Positions 17,762-29,100 are shown, counted from the stretch's first letter. The stretch: 64,000 nt of DNA from an uncultured Flavobacteriales bacterium (GCA_937899835.1 CALCCE010000094.1:41090-105089); one strand, 5' to 3'. The notes: generated by a model not told the origin, from the sequence alone. Translations and numbers: made by a program.

Positions 17762-19192
17762 TTGAAGTTTACCGATTTCCCGCTTGACTCAGAGGTGTTA
17801 GAGTCAGTCCTTAGCATGGGATTTGAAAATGCTACCCCAATCCAGGAACAAGCAATTCCTGTTATTCTCGAAAACAAAGATCTTATTGGTTGTGCGCAGA
17901 CGGGCACAGGCAAAACTGCTGCTTTTCTAATTCCGCTTATTCAGAAGCTACGCAACACGCCAGGCAATAAGATCAAAGCTTTGGTGATTGTTCCTACCCG
18001 AGAACTAGCCATACAGATCGACCAGGCAATGGACGGGTTGAGCTATTTTACCGGAGTGAGTTCTTTTCCAGTGTATGGCGGTGGACAAGGGGATGTTTTT
18101 AGCGACCAGAAAAAAGCCATCATTCAGGGGGCCGACTTGTTGATTGCTACACCGGGACGCTTGCTTGCACACATCAAATTGGGTTATGTAGACTTTAGCA
18201 GCCTCAATACCTTGATACTCGATGAGGCGGATCGGATGCTGGACATGGGCTTTTTCCCCGATATCAAAACCATTACTGAAAAATTGCCCGAAGAACGGCA
18301 ATCGCTGATGTTTTCGGCCACTATGGCTTCAGAAATTCGGAAACTTTCCAACCAGATACTCAAAGAACCGGAACAAATCAACCTCGCCATTGCCAAGCCT
18401 GCGGAGGGCATTACTCAACGTTGTTTCTTGGTATACGATGGCAAAAAGATTGCCTTGCTGGAACACTTGTTGGCGGAAGAAGAAGTACAAAACATGCTGA
18501 TTTTCGCTTCGCGGAAAACTTCGGTAGATACCATTGTTCGTTCTCTGCAGCGAAAAAACTACGATGCTCGAAGCATCCACTCCGGCAAATCACAGGACGA
18601 GCGGAACGAAACGTTGAGGGCCTTTAGAAATGGACACGTCAAAATTTTGGTGGCCACCGATATTCTTTCTCGGGGCATCGACATTGAAGGCTTGAGCCAC
18701 GTGGTCAACTACGATATTCCCGACGATGCAGCCGATTACGTGCACCGCATCGGGCGTACTGCCCGGGCCGATGCCACAGGAATGGCTATTTCTTTCATCA
18801 ACGAAGACGATCAATTCAAAATTTCCAACATTGAGGCCTTGATCGAAAAGGAACTGGAAAAGGAGAAAACACCCGGATCGATTGGAGAAAGCCCGGAATA
18901 CGATCCCAACCGAAGGCCTTCGCGCGGACGCGGTCGTGGCCGTGGCCGAGGTCATGGAGGTGGTGGCGGCAGAGGACGGTCACACGGTGGCGGAAAAGGC
19001 CAGCGTCACCAGGGCAACCGTAACCGCAACAAAGACCGTAACGCTTCGGCAAAACCCGGTGGGGATACGCAAAATAACAATCAAGGAGGCTCCTCTTCCA
19101 ACAAGAAAAAGAAACGTCCTTTCAGAAGGAAAAAGAAAGGCGGAGGTTCCAATGGAAATGCTGCTCCACCTTCCTCCCAGGGGAAAGAGTAA
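17762..19192 (+). CDS. rhlE: DEAD-box RNA helicase, RhlE type
   Basis: 476 residues. All helicase motifs are present in order: Q motif TPIQEQAIP, motif I AQTGTGKT, PTRELA, TPGR, DEAD, SAT, and HRIGRTAR. The C-terminal 90 residues are a basic, glycine- and arginine-rich tail (RGRGRGRGRGHGGG, later KKKKRPFRRKKK) expected to bind RNA without sequence preference. The start is TTG at 17762, matching the family N-terminus. Two overlapping mini reading frames, ATGGAATGA and ATGAATTGA, sit just upstream and could affect initiation. The role is RNA unwinding in ribosome assembly or mRNA decay; cold response is typical of the family but not shown here. Confidence 0.92.
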   Translation: MKFTDFPLDSEVLESVLSMGFENATPIQEQAIPVILENKDLIGCAQTGTGKTAAFLIPLIQKLRNTPGNKIKALVIVPTRELAIQIDQAMDGLSYFTGVSSFPVYGGGQGDVFSDQKKAIIQGADLLIATPGRLLAHIKLGYVDFSSLNTLILDEADRMLDMGFFPDIKTITEKLPEERQSLMFSATMASEIRKLSNQILKEPEQINLAIAKPAEGITQRCFLVYDGKKIALLEHLLAEEEVQNMLIFASRKTSVDTIVRSLQRKNYDARSIHSGKSQDERNETLRAFRNGHVKILVATDILSRGIDIEGLSHVVNYDIPDDAADYVHRIGRTARADATGMAISFINEDDQFKISNIEALIEKELEKEKTPGSIGESPEYDPNRRPSRGRGRGRGRGHGGGGGRGRSHGGGKGQRHQGNRNRNKDRNASAKPGGDTQNNNQGGSSSNKKKKRPFRRKKKGGGSNGNAAPPSSQGKE

Positions 19193-19232
19193 CTTTTAGC
19201 ACTGATGTAACATTTGGAGGGGCTTCGCGTCA

Positions 19233-19249
19233 CACAAACAATGTTTGTG
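19233..19249. promoter_or_regulatory. 17-bp inverted repeat before the protease-barrel gene
   Basis: CACAAACA and TGTTTGTG flank a single central A, 41 bp upstream of the ATG at 19290. It could be an operator or an mRNA hairpin. Confidence 0.4.
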
Positions 19250-19289
19250 AGTGAATTTCGTTCCTTGGATGCCCTCTAACCTCTCCCTC

Positions 19290-22200
19290 ATGATTCGACT
19301 GCTGCTATTGGCAACCGGCCTGTTGTTGTGCTTCGCCCTTACTGCCCAAGATTTCGATGCTCCTAAAGCCACTACTGTTCCTTACTACGACACGCTCTTT
19401 GGTGAGGTGTTTCCCGATCCTTACCGGTGGATAACCAACAAGGAAGACCCGGAGGTGATGAACTATCTTTACGCTGAAAATGCGTATGCGGACCGTACCT
19501 TACAATCAACGGAAATCCTGCAAAAAAACCTCTATGAGGAAATAAAAGGCTATTCGCGGGAACGCTTTTCGTCACTGCCTACCAGGCGCGACAGTTTTTA
19601 TTACTACAACCGGTACGACAAGCACTCGAACTACCCGATTATCGCGCGCAAAAAAGACAGCCTGACTGCCGAGGAAGAAATTGTGCTTGATGGAAACAAA
19701 CTGGCAAAGGGTCAATCTTATTTCGTTCTGCAATTTGTGTCGGTCAGCTTTGACCATCAGTTGGTGGCCTACGGGCGCAACCAATACGGCGGAGATGCTG
19801 GTGACTTGCGCATCAAAGACATTGTGGGCGACAGCTTACTCCCCGACAAGATACCTGGTGTTGGTGGCGTGGTTTGGGCCAAAGACAACAAGACTTTGTT
19901 CTATATTTTCGAAGACCCCAAAACCAAACGTGCCAACCGTATTTTTAGGCACCGCATTGGCACTCCGAAAGAAGCGGATGTATTGGTTTATGAGGAAAAG
20001 CGACCGGGGTATTTTCCCTCCATTGGCCTGTCAGATTCGCGAGACTACATTTTGTTGATGTCCAGCAGTTTCGTAGACAGCAAGGTATGGGTGTTGCCTT
20101 CCGATCAACCGGAAGCTGCTTTTCAGCCTTTTGGCAACAAACTGCCTAAGGCCATGTATCAGTTAGACCATACGGCTGGCAACGAATGGACTTTACTCAC
20201 CGACTTCAAGGCGCCTAACTATCGGGTAGTGCGGCTGACTTCACTCCAACAACCGACTGAAGATTGGAAAAATATTGTGACCGTACACGACAGTTCTTTT
20301 TTGCAGGATTTTCGAATGCTGAAGGATTACCAAATCACCCATATACTGGAGAAAGGCACACCGGTGATGCGAGTGCTCAATCGCAGCAACGATTCGAGCT
20401 TTGTACTTCCTTTTCCTGATGGGCCCTTCTCAGTGAGCCTGTTGGGTTCTTCCGATTATCAGGACAGCGTTATCCGCTACAGCTATACTTCGATGGTAGT
20501 ACCGAGTCAGGTGCACGAATACAACCTCCGCACCGGGCACGACACCATCATCCGAAAAACCGAAGTGAAAGGCTACAAGGCCCGCAACTTTGAGAGTAAA
20601 AGGGTGTGGGCACCCTCGCGAGACGGCAAACGGATTGCGGTGGACTTGCTGTATAAAAAAGGGTTCAAACCCAACGGAAGTCACCCTGTGATGATGAACG
20701 CCTACGGCAGCTACGGCAACAACATAGACCCCAGTTTCACGGTGAGTCGCCTGGGCTACCTCGAACGCGGTTTTGTAATCGCTATACCCCACGTGCGGGG
20801 CGAAAGCTTTTTGGGTGTTGGCTGGCACGATGACGGAAAGTTGCTTAATAAGCAGAATACGTTTAATGATGTAGTGGATGCTACCGAGTACCTTATCGCT
20901 CAAGGGTATGCCGATCCCTCTCGGATCGCCTTGCAAGGGGGAAGTGCCGGAGGGTTATTGGTGGGAGCGGTGATCAACGACCGGCCCGACCTCTACTGTG
21001 CTGCCATTGCCAATGCGCCTTTTGTAGATGTGTTTTTCGACATGCACGACGAGGATTGGCCCAACATTGTGGCCCATTACGATGAAATTGGAAATCCGAA
21101 AATTCGGGAATACCACGACTACCTGTTGTCTTACTGCCCTTATCACAACTTGAAAGCACAGGATTATCCACACGTGCTGGTAACCAACGGCCTCAACGAC
21201 AGTCGGGTACCCTATTGGGCCCCGGCCAAATGGGTAGCCAAGATGCGCACCTTGAAAACCGATTCGAACTTGTTGTTGCTCAAGACCGATATGTCGGGAG
21301 GGCATTTTGGTGCTTCTGGTCGCTACGAGCGTTGGAAGGAAACGGCCCAGGAAATGGCCTTTGTTTTTCAGGCGATGGGCATTCGTGAAAACTACCTGGT
21401 GGTCAGCGGAAAAGTGTTGGATGTCAACAAGGAGCCTTTGCCTTACGTAAATGTGTTTTTGGAAGGTTCTACCAAGGGCACGACCACCAACTACGATGGA
21501 GAATTTGCGCTTGAAGTAAAAGAGGATAAGCTGAATGACCTGGTGTTGCAATATGTGGGCTACGAAAAAAAGTCATTGCCTTTGTCCATCGACATGGAAC
21601 TCACGGGCCTGGAGATCACTTTGGAGTCGGAAGATATTCAGCTGCCCCAATTCACCGTTTCGGCGAAGGCCAAAGACCCGGCGTATGGTATCATCAAAAA
21701 CGCCATTGCCCGTCGGAAATACTACCTGGACCAGGTAGGTGCTTATTCTACCGACCTATATATGAAAGGAGCCACCCGACTGAATGAGATACCCGATAAA
21801 CTGCCTCCGTTTTTAAGTGTAGAAGATCTGCCGGATTCCAACGACCTTGGCTTGATCTACCTTTCTGAGTCGGTTACCCGACTGCACAACCGAAAACCAA
21901 CGGATAGAAAAGAGGAAATGATCGCTTCCAAAGTAGCCGGGCAAAGCGCTGGATTTAGCTGGAACCGGGCCTCGGATGTCTTGTTCAATTTCTACGAAAA
22001 CCGGATTAAGCTGCGCGATGTTTCGGAGCGGGATTTTGTATCGCCTATTTCGTCGGGAGCCTTACTGTACTACAAGTATTCTTTGGTGGGCACTTTCCGT
22101 GAAAACGGCAAGACCATCAATAAGATCAAGGTCCTTCCACGCAGGAAAAGTGATCCTATTTTCCATGGACACATCTACATTGTAGAAGACGACTGGAACA

Positions 22201-23807
22201 TTCACAGCCTGGATGTTTTTCTCACGAAAGATGCGCAAATCGAGTTTGTGGATACCATTCATATTGCTCAGGCTTACCTCGAAATGCAAGACAGTATTTG
22301 GATGCCTTTCTCCCTGAAAATCAGTTATGAATACAAGGTGTTTGGTTTCGATGCCACTTATCGGGCAATGGGTGTATTTTCCAACTACCGCATTAACCGC
22401 AGTTTCCCGGAGAAGTTTTTTAGAAACGAAATTTTCCGAATCGAGCGCGGAGCCAACCGCAAGGACAGCAACTATTGGGAAGTGGAACGCCCTTTGATCC
22501 TCACCGAAGAGGAGGTTTCCAGTTACCGTAGGAGCGATAGCCTGGAGCTACTTCAAAAATCTCCCGAATACCGCGACAGCGTTGATGCTCAGAGCAACCG
22601 CATTACGCTGGGCAAAGTGTTTTTGTCAGGCTATGATCATACCAACTCCATCGACAGCATTTATTGGGGCACCAACTCACTACTGGGTGCCTTGCAATAC
22701 AACAATGTTGAAGGTGGAGTACTCAACGTGAAACCCTGGTTCTTCAAATGGCGCAAAGATGGATTCACCCGCTACAATGGCGCTTTTCGATACGGCGAAG
22801 CCAGTGAAAAAGCCTATGGAAAACTGCGGTGGCAACGGCAATTCAGCAATTTTAGTAAAGCACGATTGTCCATTACTGGTGGCCATTACATAGAACAAAT
22901 AAACGGCGATCAACCCATTGACCCCTTGGTAAACTCGCTTTACACCTTGCTGCGGGAACAGCATTTTATTCGACTCTATGAACGATCGTTTGGAGAAGTG
23001 AACTATTTCAGAGAATGGTTGAATGGGCTTTATGGTTCGATAGCCGTGGAATACGCCGATCGTCAAGCAGTTGCCAGCAACCGCGACTACCGTTTGGTAG
23101 ATGTACCCAACCGAGTCTTTGCGGACAATTCTTTGGAGAACTATCCTTCCGGGCCTGCCCGGGCAATGGCCCTGGAGGTGAAACTAACCTACCGGCACAA
23201 GCAGAAATATGCCACCTATCCAGATAGGAAACGTGCTTATGGTTCAGCCTACCCTACCTTGTATGCGCATTACCGCAAAGGTTTGCACGCGCTGGGCTCG
23301 GAGGTCAACTACGATTTCCTGAGCTTAGGTTTGGGCGATGACCTCAACCTGGGGCTACTGGGTGTGGCCAAATACGATGTCATCGCCGGTAGTTTTCTCA
23401 ATCGTCGGTCGATGGCCGTATATGATTTCCAACATTTTATGGGCAATCAAACCACCATTGCTCAAAACAGTGGCTGGTCTTACAACCAAAACTCCCGCAA
23501 CCAGATGCGGCAATTTCAAACGCTCGATTACTACTCCAACAGCACCAACCGTAGCTTTTTAGAGGGCCACTACGAGCAGCACTTCAATGGGTTTTTACTC
23601 AATAAATTTCCGCTTATCCGAAAGTTAAAATGGCAAACTGTAGCAGGAGCAAACGTGCTATTGACAGAAGACCGAGGTGACTACACGGAGGTCTTTGTAG
23701 GCATCGAAAACATTTTTCGCTTTCTAAGGGTGGACTTTGCCTCTTCCTACGAAAGTGGCGGAAGTGTGGAACCACAATTTCGTTTGGGCCTCGACTTAGG
23801 GTTCTAA
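19290..23807 (+). CDS. Prolyl oligopeptidase fused to a carboxypeptidase-regulatory domain and DUF5686 outer-membrane barrel
   Basis: 1505 residues from the ATG at 19290, which opens a clean signal peptide (MIRLLLLATGLLLCFALTAQ); a GTG at 19251 would place 13 polar residues before it. Residues about 25-695 are a complete S9A prolyl oligopeptidase / oligopeptidase B with propeller and catalytic domain; the triad is Ser552 (QGGSAGG), Asp637 (NGLNDSR) and His672 (SGGHFGA). Residues about 700-790 are a CarboxypepD_reg-like Ig fold (VSGKVLDVNKEPLPYVNVFL). The rest is a DUF5686-type outer-membrane barrel that ends in the aromatic LGLDLGF. Normally these are two proteins. No stop or frame change occurs at the junction. 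The protease would be held at the inner face, or possibly the outer face, of the outer membrane. Confidence 0.87.
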   Translation: MIRLLLLATGLLLCFALTAQDFDAPKATTVPYYDTLFGEVFPDPYRWITNKEDPEVMNYLYAENAYADRTLQSTEILQKNLYEEIKGYSRERFSSLPTRRDSFYYYNRYDKHSNYPIIARKKDSLTAEEEIVLDGNKLAKGQSYFVLQFVSVSFDHQLVAYGRNQYGGDAGDLRIKDIVGDSLLPDKIPGVGGVVWAKDNKTLFYIFEDPKTKRANRIFRHRIGTPKEADVLVYEEKRPGYFPSIGLSDSRDYILLMSSSFVDSKVWVLPSDQPEAAFQPFGNKLPKAMYQLDHTAGNEWTLLTDFKAPNYRVVRLTSLQQPTEDWKNIVTVHDSSFLQDFRMLKDYQITHILEKGTPVMRVLNRSNDSSFVLPFPDGPFSVSLLGSSDYQDSVIRYSYTSMVVPSQVHEYNLRTGHDTIIRKTEVKGYKARNFESKRVWAPSRDGKRIAVDLLYKKGFKPNGSHPVMMNAYGSYGNNIDPSFTVSRLGYLERGFVIAIPHVRGESFLGVGWHDDGKLLNKQNTFNDVVDATEYLIAQGYADPSRIALQGGSAGGLLVGAVINDRPDLYCAAIANAPFVDVFFDMHDEDWPNIVAHYDEIGNPKIREYHDYLLSYCPYHNLKAQDYPHVLVTNGLNDSRVPYWAPAKWVAKMRTLKTDSNLLLLKTDMSGGHFGASGRYERWKETAQEMAFVFQAMGIRENYLVVSGKVLDVNKEPLPYVNVFLEGSTKGTTTNYDGEFALEVKEDKLNDLVLQYVGYEKKSLPLSIDMELTGLEITLESEDIQLPQFTVSAKAKDPAYGIIKNAIARRKYYLDQVGAYSTDLYMKGATRLNEIPDKLPPFLSVEDLPDSNDLGLIYLSESVTRLHNRKPTDRKEEMIASKVAGQSAGFSWNRASDVLFNFYENRIKLRDVSERDFVSPISSGALLYYKYSLVGTFRENGKTINKIKVLPRRKSDPIFHGHIYIVEDDWNIHSLDVFLTKDAQIEFVDTIHIAQAYLEMQDSIWMPFSLKISYEYKVFGFDATYRAMGVFSNYRINRSFPEKFFRNEIFRIERGANRKDSNYWEVERPLILTEEEVSSYRRSDSLELLQKSPEYRDSVDAQSNRITLGKVFLSGYDHTNSIDSIYWGTNSLLGALQYNNVEGGVLNVKPWFFKWRKDGFTRYNGAFRYGEASEKAYGKLRWQRQFSNFSKARLSITGGHYIEQINGDQPIDPLVNSLYTLLREQHFIRLYERSFGEVNYFREWLNGLYGSIAVEYADRQAVASNRDYRLVDVPNRVFADNSLENYPSGPARAMALEVKLTYRHKQKYATYPDRKRAYGSAYPTLYAHYRKGLHALGSEVNYDFLSLGLGDDLNLGLLGVAKYDVIAGSFLNRRSMAVYDFQHFMGNQTTIAQNSGWSYNQNSRNQMRQFQTLDYYSNSTNRSFLEGHYEQHFNGFLLNKFPLIRKLKWQTVAGANVLLTEDRGDYTEVFVGIENIFRFLRVDFASSYESGGSVEPQFRLGLDLGF

Positions 23808-23813
23808 TGGAAT

Positions 23814-25982
23814 CTACTGATCGCCTTCTTCTTCCTCTTTTTTAGCGTCTTCTTCTTCCTTTTTAGGATCGTTGTTGCCTTCGTCCGAATCGGAATCCTC
23901 ATCATTAGGACCTTTCTCTTCCTGGCTATTGGGATCGGGCCGTTGCTCCAATTGCAACACCCCATTTTCGTCGTAATCCAAATCCAAAAGGATACGTTCA
24001 CCATCTTTCAAACCAAGAATCCAGGCGTCTTCCACGCCTTCTTTGATCAGTTTTTGGCGCAAGGCTTCGGCCTTTTCCAGGTCTTTGAATTCACCCATCG
24101 TAAATCGGGTGATCTTATCTGGATAGGCTTTGATACGTACGCTTCCAAGGTGAGCCACAAACGCATATTTGAAGTTACCAGGGAACCGATAGGCTCCAAT
24201 CTGAACGGTGTAGTCCATACCGGCAGGATAACCCAACTTCACCAATCCGGCATCTTCTGCACTCATGCCGTCAGGATTGGTCACATCAGGAGGTAGCTCC
24301 GCAAACCGGTCGGCAGCGGCCAACAAACGCAAGGCATTGTCAATGTCTTCCTGCAAGCTGAGAAAATCTTTCTCCCCGTTGAGTTGCTTGTAGTTGAAGC
24401 TGTATAAGTTAAAGTTGTGGTTCACTTTCACAAAGCGGTCGGTGGGCGCAATGTCTACGTACTCTACGTAGGGTTCTTGGCCGGGCACTACGACAGAAAC
24501 TTTGTATTTTCTTCCAGGAACTGCCGTAAACGTGAATTTCCCGGTGAGGGCATTGCTGGAATAGGTGCCCAAAATCTCTCCCGTATCCGGGTCTTCCAGG
24601 ATTATTTGTGCCTCGATGGGCTTGTCATCCAAACGAACCTCGCCATAAACCAGTACCAAAACCGAAGCGTTGTAGGCTCCGGGGCTCACCATGAACAGGT
24701 CGTGCTGATCGCCTCCTGATGCCATAGCGGAAGAAAAATAACCCCGTTCTCCATCGGCAGAAACGGTGTAGTAACGGTCGTCGGCCACGGTATTCACCGG
24801 ATAACCAATGTTTTCGGGTTCGCCCCAAACTCCATTTTCTTTAAAAGCATGGAATATATCGTATCCCCCCATGCTGGTATGCCCGGAAGAACTGTAATAA
24901 AGGTTGACACCATCCGGGTGAATGAAGGGACAGTCCTCATCGTAGGGGGTGTTGACAGTTGGTCCTAAATTTTCGATATTGACCCATTCGTCTTTGTCAT
25001 TTAATTCGGCCACATACAAATCACGGCCACCGAAACCTCCGGGCCGCTCACTAGAAAAATAAAGGGTGCGCCCATCTGCGCCCAAAGAAGCACTTCCCTC
25101 CCAGGAGTTGGAGTTGACCTCTCCGGCAATTTTACGTGGGAACCCCCACTTATCGCCAAGCAACTCGCTCATGTAGATGTCTTCAGAGGAGTGGGGATCA
25201 CTTTTGTAAATGAACAGCTTTTGGCCGTCCACCGAAATCGAGGTAGCCGCATCATGCCCGAAAGTGTTGATGCTGTTGCCAATGTTTTCTGCTGGTTTCC
25301 AGGTATCGTCTTCGGTATTTTTGTAGGAAATAAGAATGTCTTCGTAGTACTGTCCTTTCTCATTGAGTTCACCCTGCCCGTCCATCAGGCCGCCTTTGCT
25401 GTTTTCTCCACGATACGTGTAGATGAGCACTGATTCGTCAGGGGTAATAACCGGACTGTATTCAGACCCCTCGTCGGTTGAAGGTGGTTTGAGCAACAGG
25501 AGGTCAACGTCCAACTCATCGTTGACCAAAGATTTACCATTTTCACAAAACGCGATGTAGCGCTCTGCTTTCACCCGGTTGGGGTTGTCTTCATCGGGAT
25601 ACTTTTCGGCGTATTCTTTGAAATAGGCAATGGCCTGATCAAATTCATACAGCAGGTGGTGCGCCCGTCCCAAGTTAAACTTCAGGTCTTCGAAGCTGGC
25701 ACCGCTTTGTCCTAGCTCGGTTAAAATTTCTTTGGCCTTCTCGTGCTCGTTGGTTTTGTAGAGATAACAAATGCCCAATTTGTATTTCAACTCGTCAATC
25801 TCCGGATGCTTTTCCGACAAATCGCTGAAAAAGGGCAATGCTCTGAGGTAGAGTTCTTCGCCGAAGTAGTATTCTGCTTCTTTGAGGTTTTGTTTGTCTT
25901 CTTTGTCGAGTTTTTGTGCTGCTAACGGGAACGCCAACAACAAAAGGAACCCAAGGAAAAATAGTCTGGAAGAAGAGATCAT
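23814..25982 (-). CDS. PorE-like envelope protein: TPR, PD40 propeller, regulatory domain, SPOR-like region (no OmpA)
   Basis: 722 residues from the ATG at 25982; a TTG 15 nt upstream is less likely. After the signal peptide (ending LAAQ) come TPR helices (to about 165), a PD40 propeller (about 185-440, repeats such as GSEYSPVITPDESVLIYTY and GSASLGADGRTLYFSS), a CarboxypepD_reg-like Ig domain (about 445-525), and a SPOR-like stretch at about 600-670 (YTVQIGAYRFPG, then EALRQKLIKEGVEDAWIL). It ends in a highly acidic/lysine tail rather than an OmpA domain. The domain order matches PorE-type T9SS accessory proteins, with the peptidoglycan-binding OmpA part missing. It follows its larger paralogue on the same strand, 123 nt downstream. 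Confidence 0.8.
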   Translation of the reverse strand: MISSSRLFFLGFLLLLAFPLAAQKLDKEDKQNLKEAEYYFGEELYLRALPFFSDLSEKHPEIDELKYKLGICYLYKTNEHEKAKEILTELGQSGASFEDLKFNLGRAHHLLYEFDQAIAYFKEYAEKYPDEDNPNRVKAERYIAFCENGKSLVNDELDVDLLLLKPPSTDEGSEYSPVITPDESVLIYTYRGENSKGGLMDGQGELNEKGQYYEDILISYKNTEDDTWKPAENIGNSINTFGHDAATSISVDGQKLFIYKSDPHSSEDIYMSELLGDKWGFPRKIAGEVNSNSWEGSASLGADGRTLYFSSERPGGFGGRDLYVAELNDKDEWVNIENLGPTVNTPYDEDCPFIHPDGVNLYYSSSGHTSMGGYDIFHAFKENGVWGEPENIGYPVNTVADDRYYTVSADGERGYFSSAMASGGDQHDLFMVSPGAYNASVLVLVYGEVRLDDKPIEAQIILEDPDTGEILGTYSSNALTGKFTFTAVPGRKYKVSVVVPGQEPYVEYVDIAPTDRFVKVNHNFNLYSFNYKQLNGEKDFLSLQEDIDNALRLLAAADRFAELPPDVTNPDGMSAEDAGLVKLGYPAGMDYTVQIGAYRFPGNFKYAFVAHLGSVRIKAYPDKITRFTMGEFKDLEKAEALRQKLIKEGVEDAWILGLKDGERILLDLDYDENGVLQLEQRPDPNSQEEKGPNDEDSDSDEGNNDPKKEEEDAKKEEEEGDQ

Positions 25983-26105
25983 GTGAAAATGCTTCAATTT
26001 CTACTGGCTTGGCCAAGACCAACACTTCGATCCTGGTGAGGACACTACAGAAGGTAAAATTAGGCTTTCCGCCAGTTTCTCACAATTCTCAATCGCAAGG
26101 AAAGC

Positions 26106-29100
26106 TCAATAAGCAATTACCTCAATCTCAGTCCGGCGATTCTTGGCGTGTTCTGTGGAAGAACAATCGGAATTGTTATCGCAATGATTGATCAACTGCG
26201 ATTCTCCATGCCAGCGCTTTTCAATGCGTTCGGCATCAATGCCAGCGGCTACCAAGTAGGCTTCAGTAGTTTCTACCCTCCGTTTAGACAGGCGCTGGTT
26301 GTACGATTCAGTGCCGCGCGAATCGGTGTGAGAATTGAGGCGCACCCGTATACCTGGACGAGAACGCATAGCAACAATGAGTTGATCCAGCTTTTCTTTT
26401 TCAACTCCTTCTATGGTGGAACGGTCGAAATCGTGGTAAATAATTTCCAGCACCAAATCTTCTCCCCCCTTAGCCTGATTGCCCGTGGCAGTGGTAGTGG
26501 TAATGGTAGTGGTAGTGGCTGCCGCAGGTAGATTATCGTTTATTTCGGCATCAGAACTAACGATCTCAGCACTACCTCCGGATACTTTTCCTAACTCCGC
26601 CGGTTTTTCACGGCCATTCGCAGTTGCCTCAGCGAGGGCAGTTTCGGTAGCTTCCACATCTTCTACTAAGGCCAGAGCAACGTTGCCTAAGCCGAGGTCC
26701 ATCAACTCCGACTGTACTAAAGCCAATTCATTTACGGTGGTGTAGGGCCCCAGTCTCAATTGGTATTGACCATTTTCCTTTTGCTCCAAAGGACTTCCTG
26801 CCAATTTTTCAAGGTTTTCAGCACCCGCACTTTTTACCTGACTTGAACTGAGTTGAAGCGCTAAGGCGGAGTTGAGCAATGGATGCCCAGCGGTCTTAGC
26901 CGTTTCAGTGGCGGGATCGCTTACTGTTTCTTGTCCAGGCACGGGGGTCATCGGCACATCGGCCAAACCCAAACCGTCGAGCATTTGCCGGGTTGCTGCC
27001 AACTCCCGGCTATCCTCAATGGTGCCCAATTGAAACCGGATAGCTCCGGAATCACTTTCAAATTTTTCCAGGTTGGGCATTTTACTTAGCCGTCTCCGCC
27101 CAACTTCATAGCGTTCGCCGGGAGGAATAATAATTTCCAACTTCTTTCCCAAAAGAGGATCAGTTCCATCCTGCCGTCGATTTTCTTCCTCGCGGGCTGC
27201 AGCCAGCGCTTGTGGACTAATTTCTAACACAGTAACGTATTCTGCGGCTTCTAACCCCTTGTCCTTCAGTTGCTTTTCCAAGGCCTCCAAGTCTTCTTTT
27301 GATTGCAAACCGGTGAAACGGTACCGAAAATTGCCTTGCTCGTCGGTACGACTTTCGGCACCTTGCAATGCCTGAAGCACCTCCTCCGAAAGTGTCGCTT
27401 TGTCTTCTGGCGTCAATACCAGCTCCAAAGCCAACCCGATGTCGTCGGGATTCGGTTTGCGCACCTCTTCTCGTGCCTCCTTTTCGGCTACAATCCGCAC
27501 CTTTTCGGCCACAATACCGGTGTTGAAGCGCTCTTGCAAGGTGGTGGTACTCGGTTCATCTTCCGGAGGCAAGTTTACATTTCCGGTAGCCCATTCAAAA
27601 TCGGCTTCCACCTGGGCAAAACCATTGATCTCATCTACCACCAGGCGCTCCACCTTGGGAGGTTGTCCGGGTACCTTTACCTGAATTTGGTATTCATGGC
27701 CAGGCTCTAAAAAGACCGAGTAGCTTCCATTAGCTGCATTGGAGCGGTGCACTGCGTGGTCGTTGCCACTGGTGAGATCGCGGATGTGCAATTCACCTTC
27801 CAAAGGGCGTTGGTCGATTCGTAGGGTGCCAAAAAGCTCCACCAGACGGGTGGGACGGAAAGCTTCTTCAAAAGTGGCAACAAAAATATCGTGCTGATTC
27901 CCCTGGTCGGCTCTGGCCGAAGAAAAATACCCTCTTCTACCATCGGCAGACATCACAAAGAAGCGGTCGTCGTCAGTGGTGTTGATCGGATAGCCAATGT
28001 TTTCAGGATGTACCCATCCGGTGTCGGAAAGGTAGCTAAAGAAGATGTCGTACCCGCCCATTGAGTTGTGTCCTTCAGAACTGAAGTAAAGCGTATTGTT
28101 GTCCGGGTGTATGAAGGGGGAATCTTCGTTCAATGCGGTATTGATGCGCGGCCCAAGGTTGCGAACGTACTTCCAACTCCCGTCGTCCATCAACTCTCCA
28201 ACATACAAGTCGCGCCCACCATAGCCGCCGGGCCGATCGCTGGCAAAATAAATTAAGCATCCATCACTGGTAAGCGAGGCACTTCCCTCCCATTCATCCG
28301 TGTTCACATCGCCCTCCAAGGCCTCCGGTTGCGACCATTTGGTACCTTGCAATCGGCTAACAAAAATGTCTTCGTTGGTTTGTCGATCACTTTTGTATAC
28401 CAGCAACTGTTGCCCGTCGGAAGACATTCCGATAGCGGCATCGTGTCCAAAAGTATTGAGGGAGTTGCCAATGCTTTTAGCTTCGGTCCAGGTGGTATCT
28501 TGCCGGTTGGCATAAAACACATCTTCGTAATACGTGCCATACCGATCGTCGAGGTCGCCTTTGGTATTCATGCGCCCTCCGCGACTTTCGGGCCCCCGGT
28601 AGGTGAAAATCAAAATGGATTCATCCGGAGTGATGAGCGGCACATACTCCGAACCTTCCAGGCTACTGGGTGGCTCCAACAACTCAATGGTAACCACCAC
28701 AATTTCATCAATGGCCTTTTTCCCGAATCGGCAATAACTGAGGTATTGCTCTACCTCTTTGCGCCTTTCGGGCGACAATCCAGGTTGCTTTTGGTACTGC
28801 TGAAAAGCGGCAACTGCTTCGTCAAAATTATAGAGGTAGTGATGCGCTTTGCCCAAAAAGAAAAACAGTTCCGTTTTCGGGTATTCCGCCGTTTTCAATT
28901 CTTCTAACCATTTCAGGGCCTGTTTTCTTTTGCTGTTTTGGGTAAGAAAACACTGGGCTGCATTGTATTTGAGGTCGTTTTCCTCAGGATGTAACGTTAA
29001 AAGGGTATCGTAGAGCGGTAATGCTCGAAGGATTTCTCCGGTATTCAGAAATCCTTCAGCCTGTAACCGCCAACTTTGTTCTTCTTTGGTCCAGGGACGG

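Noticed and set aside
21380..21420. Assembly or sequencing frameshift producing the protease-barrel fusion
   Set aside because: Both halves read in one frame with sensible sequence on each side and no stop nearby; read-level data would still be decisive.
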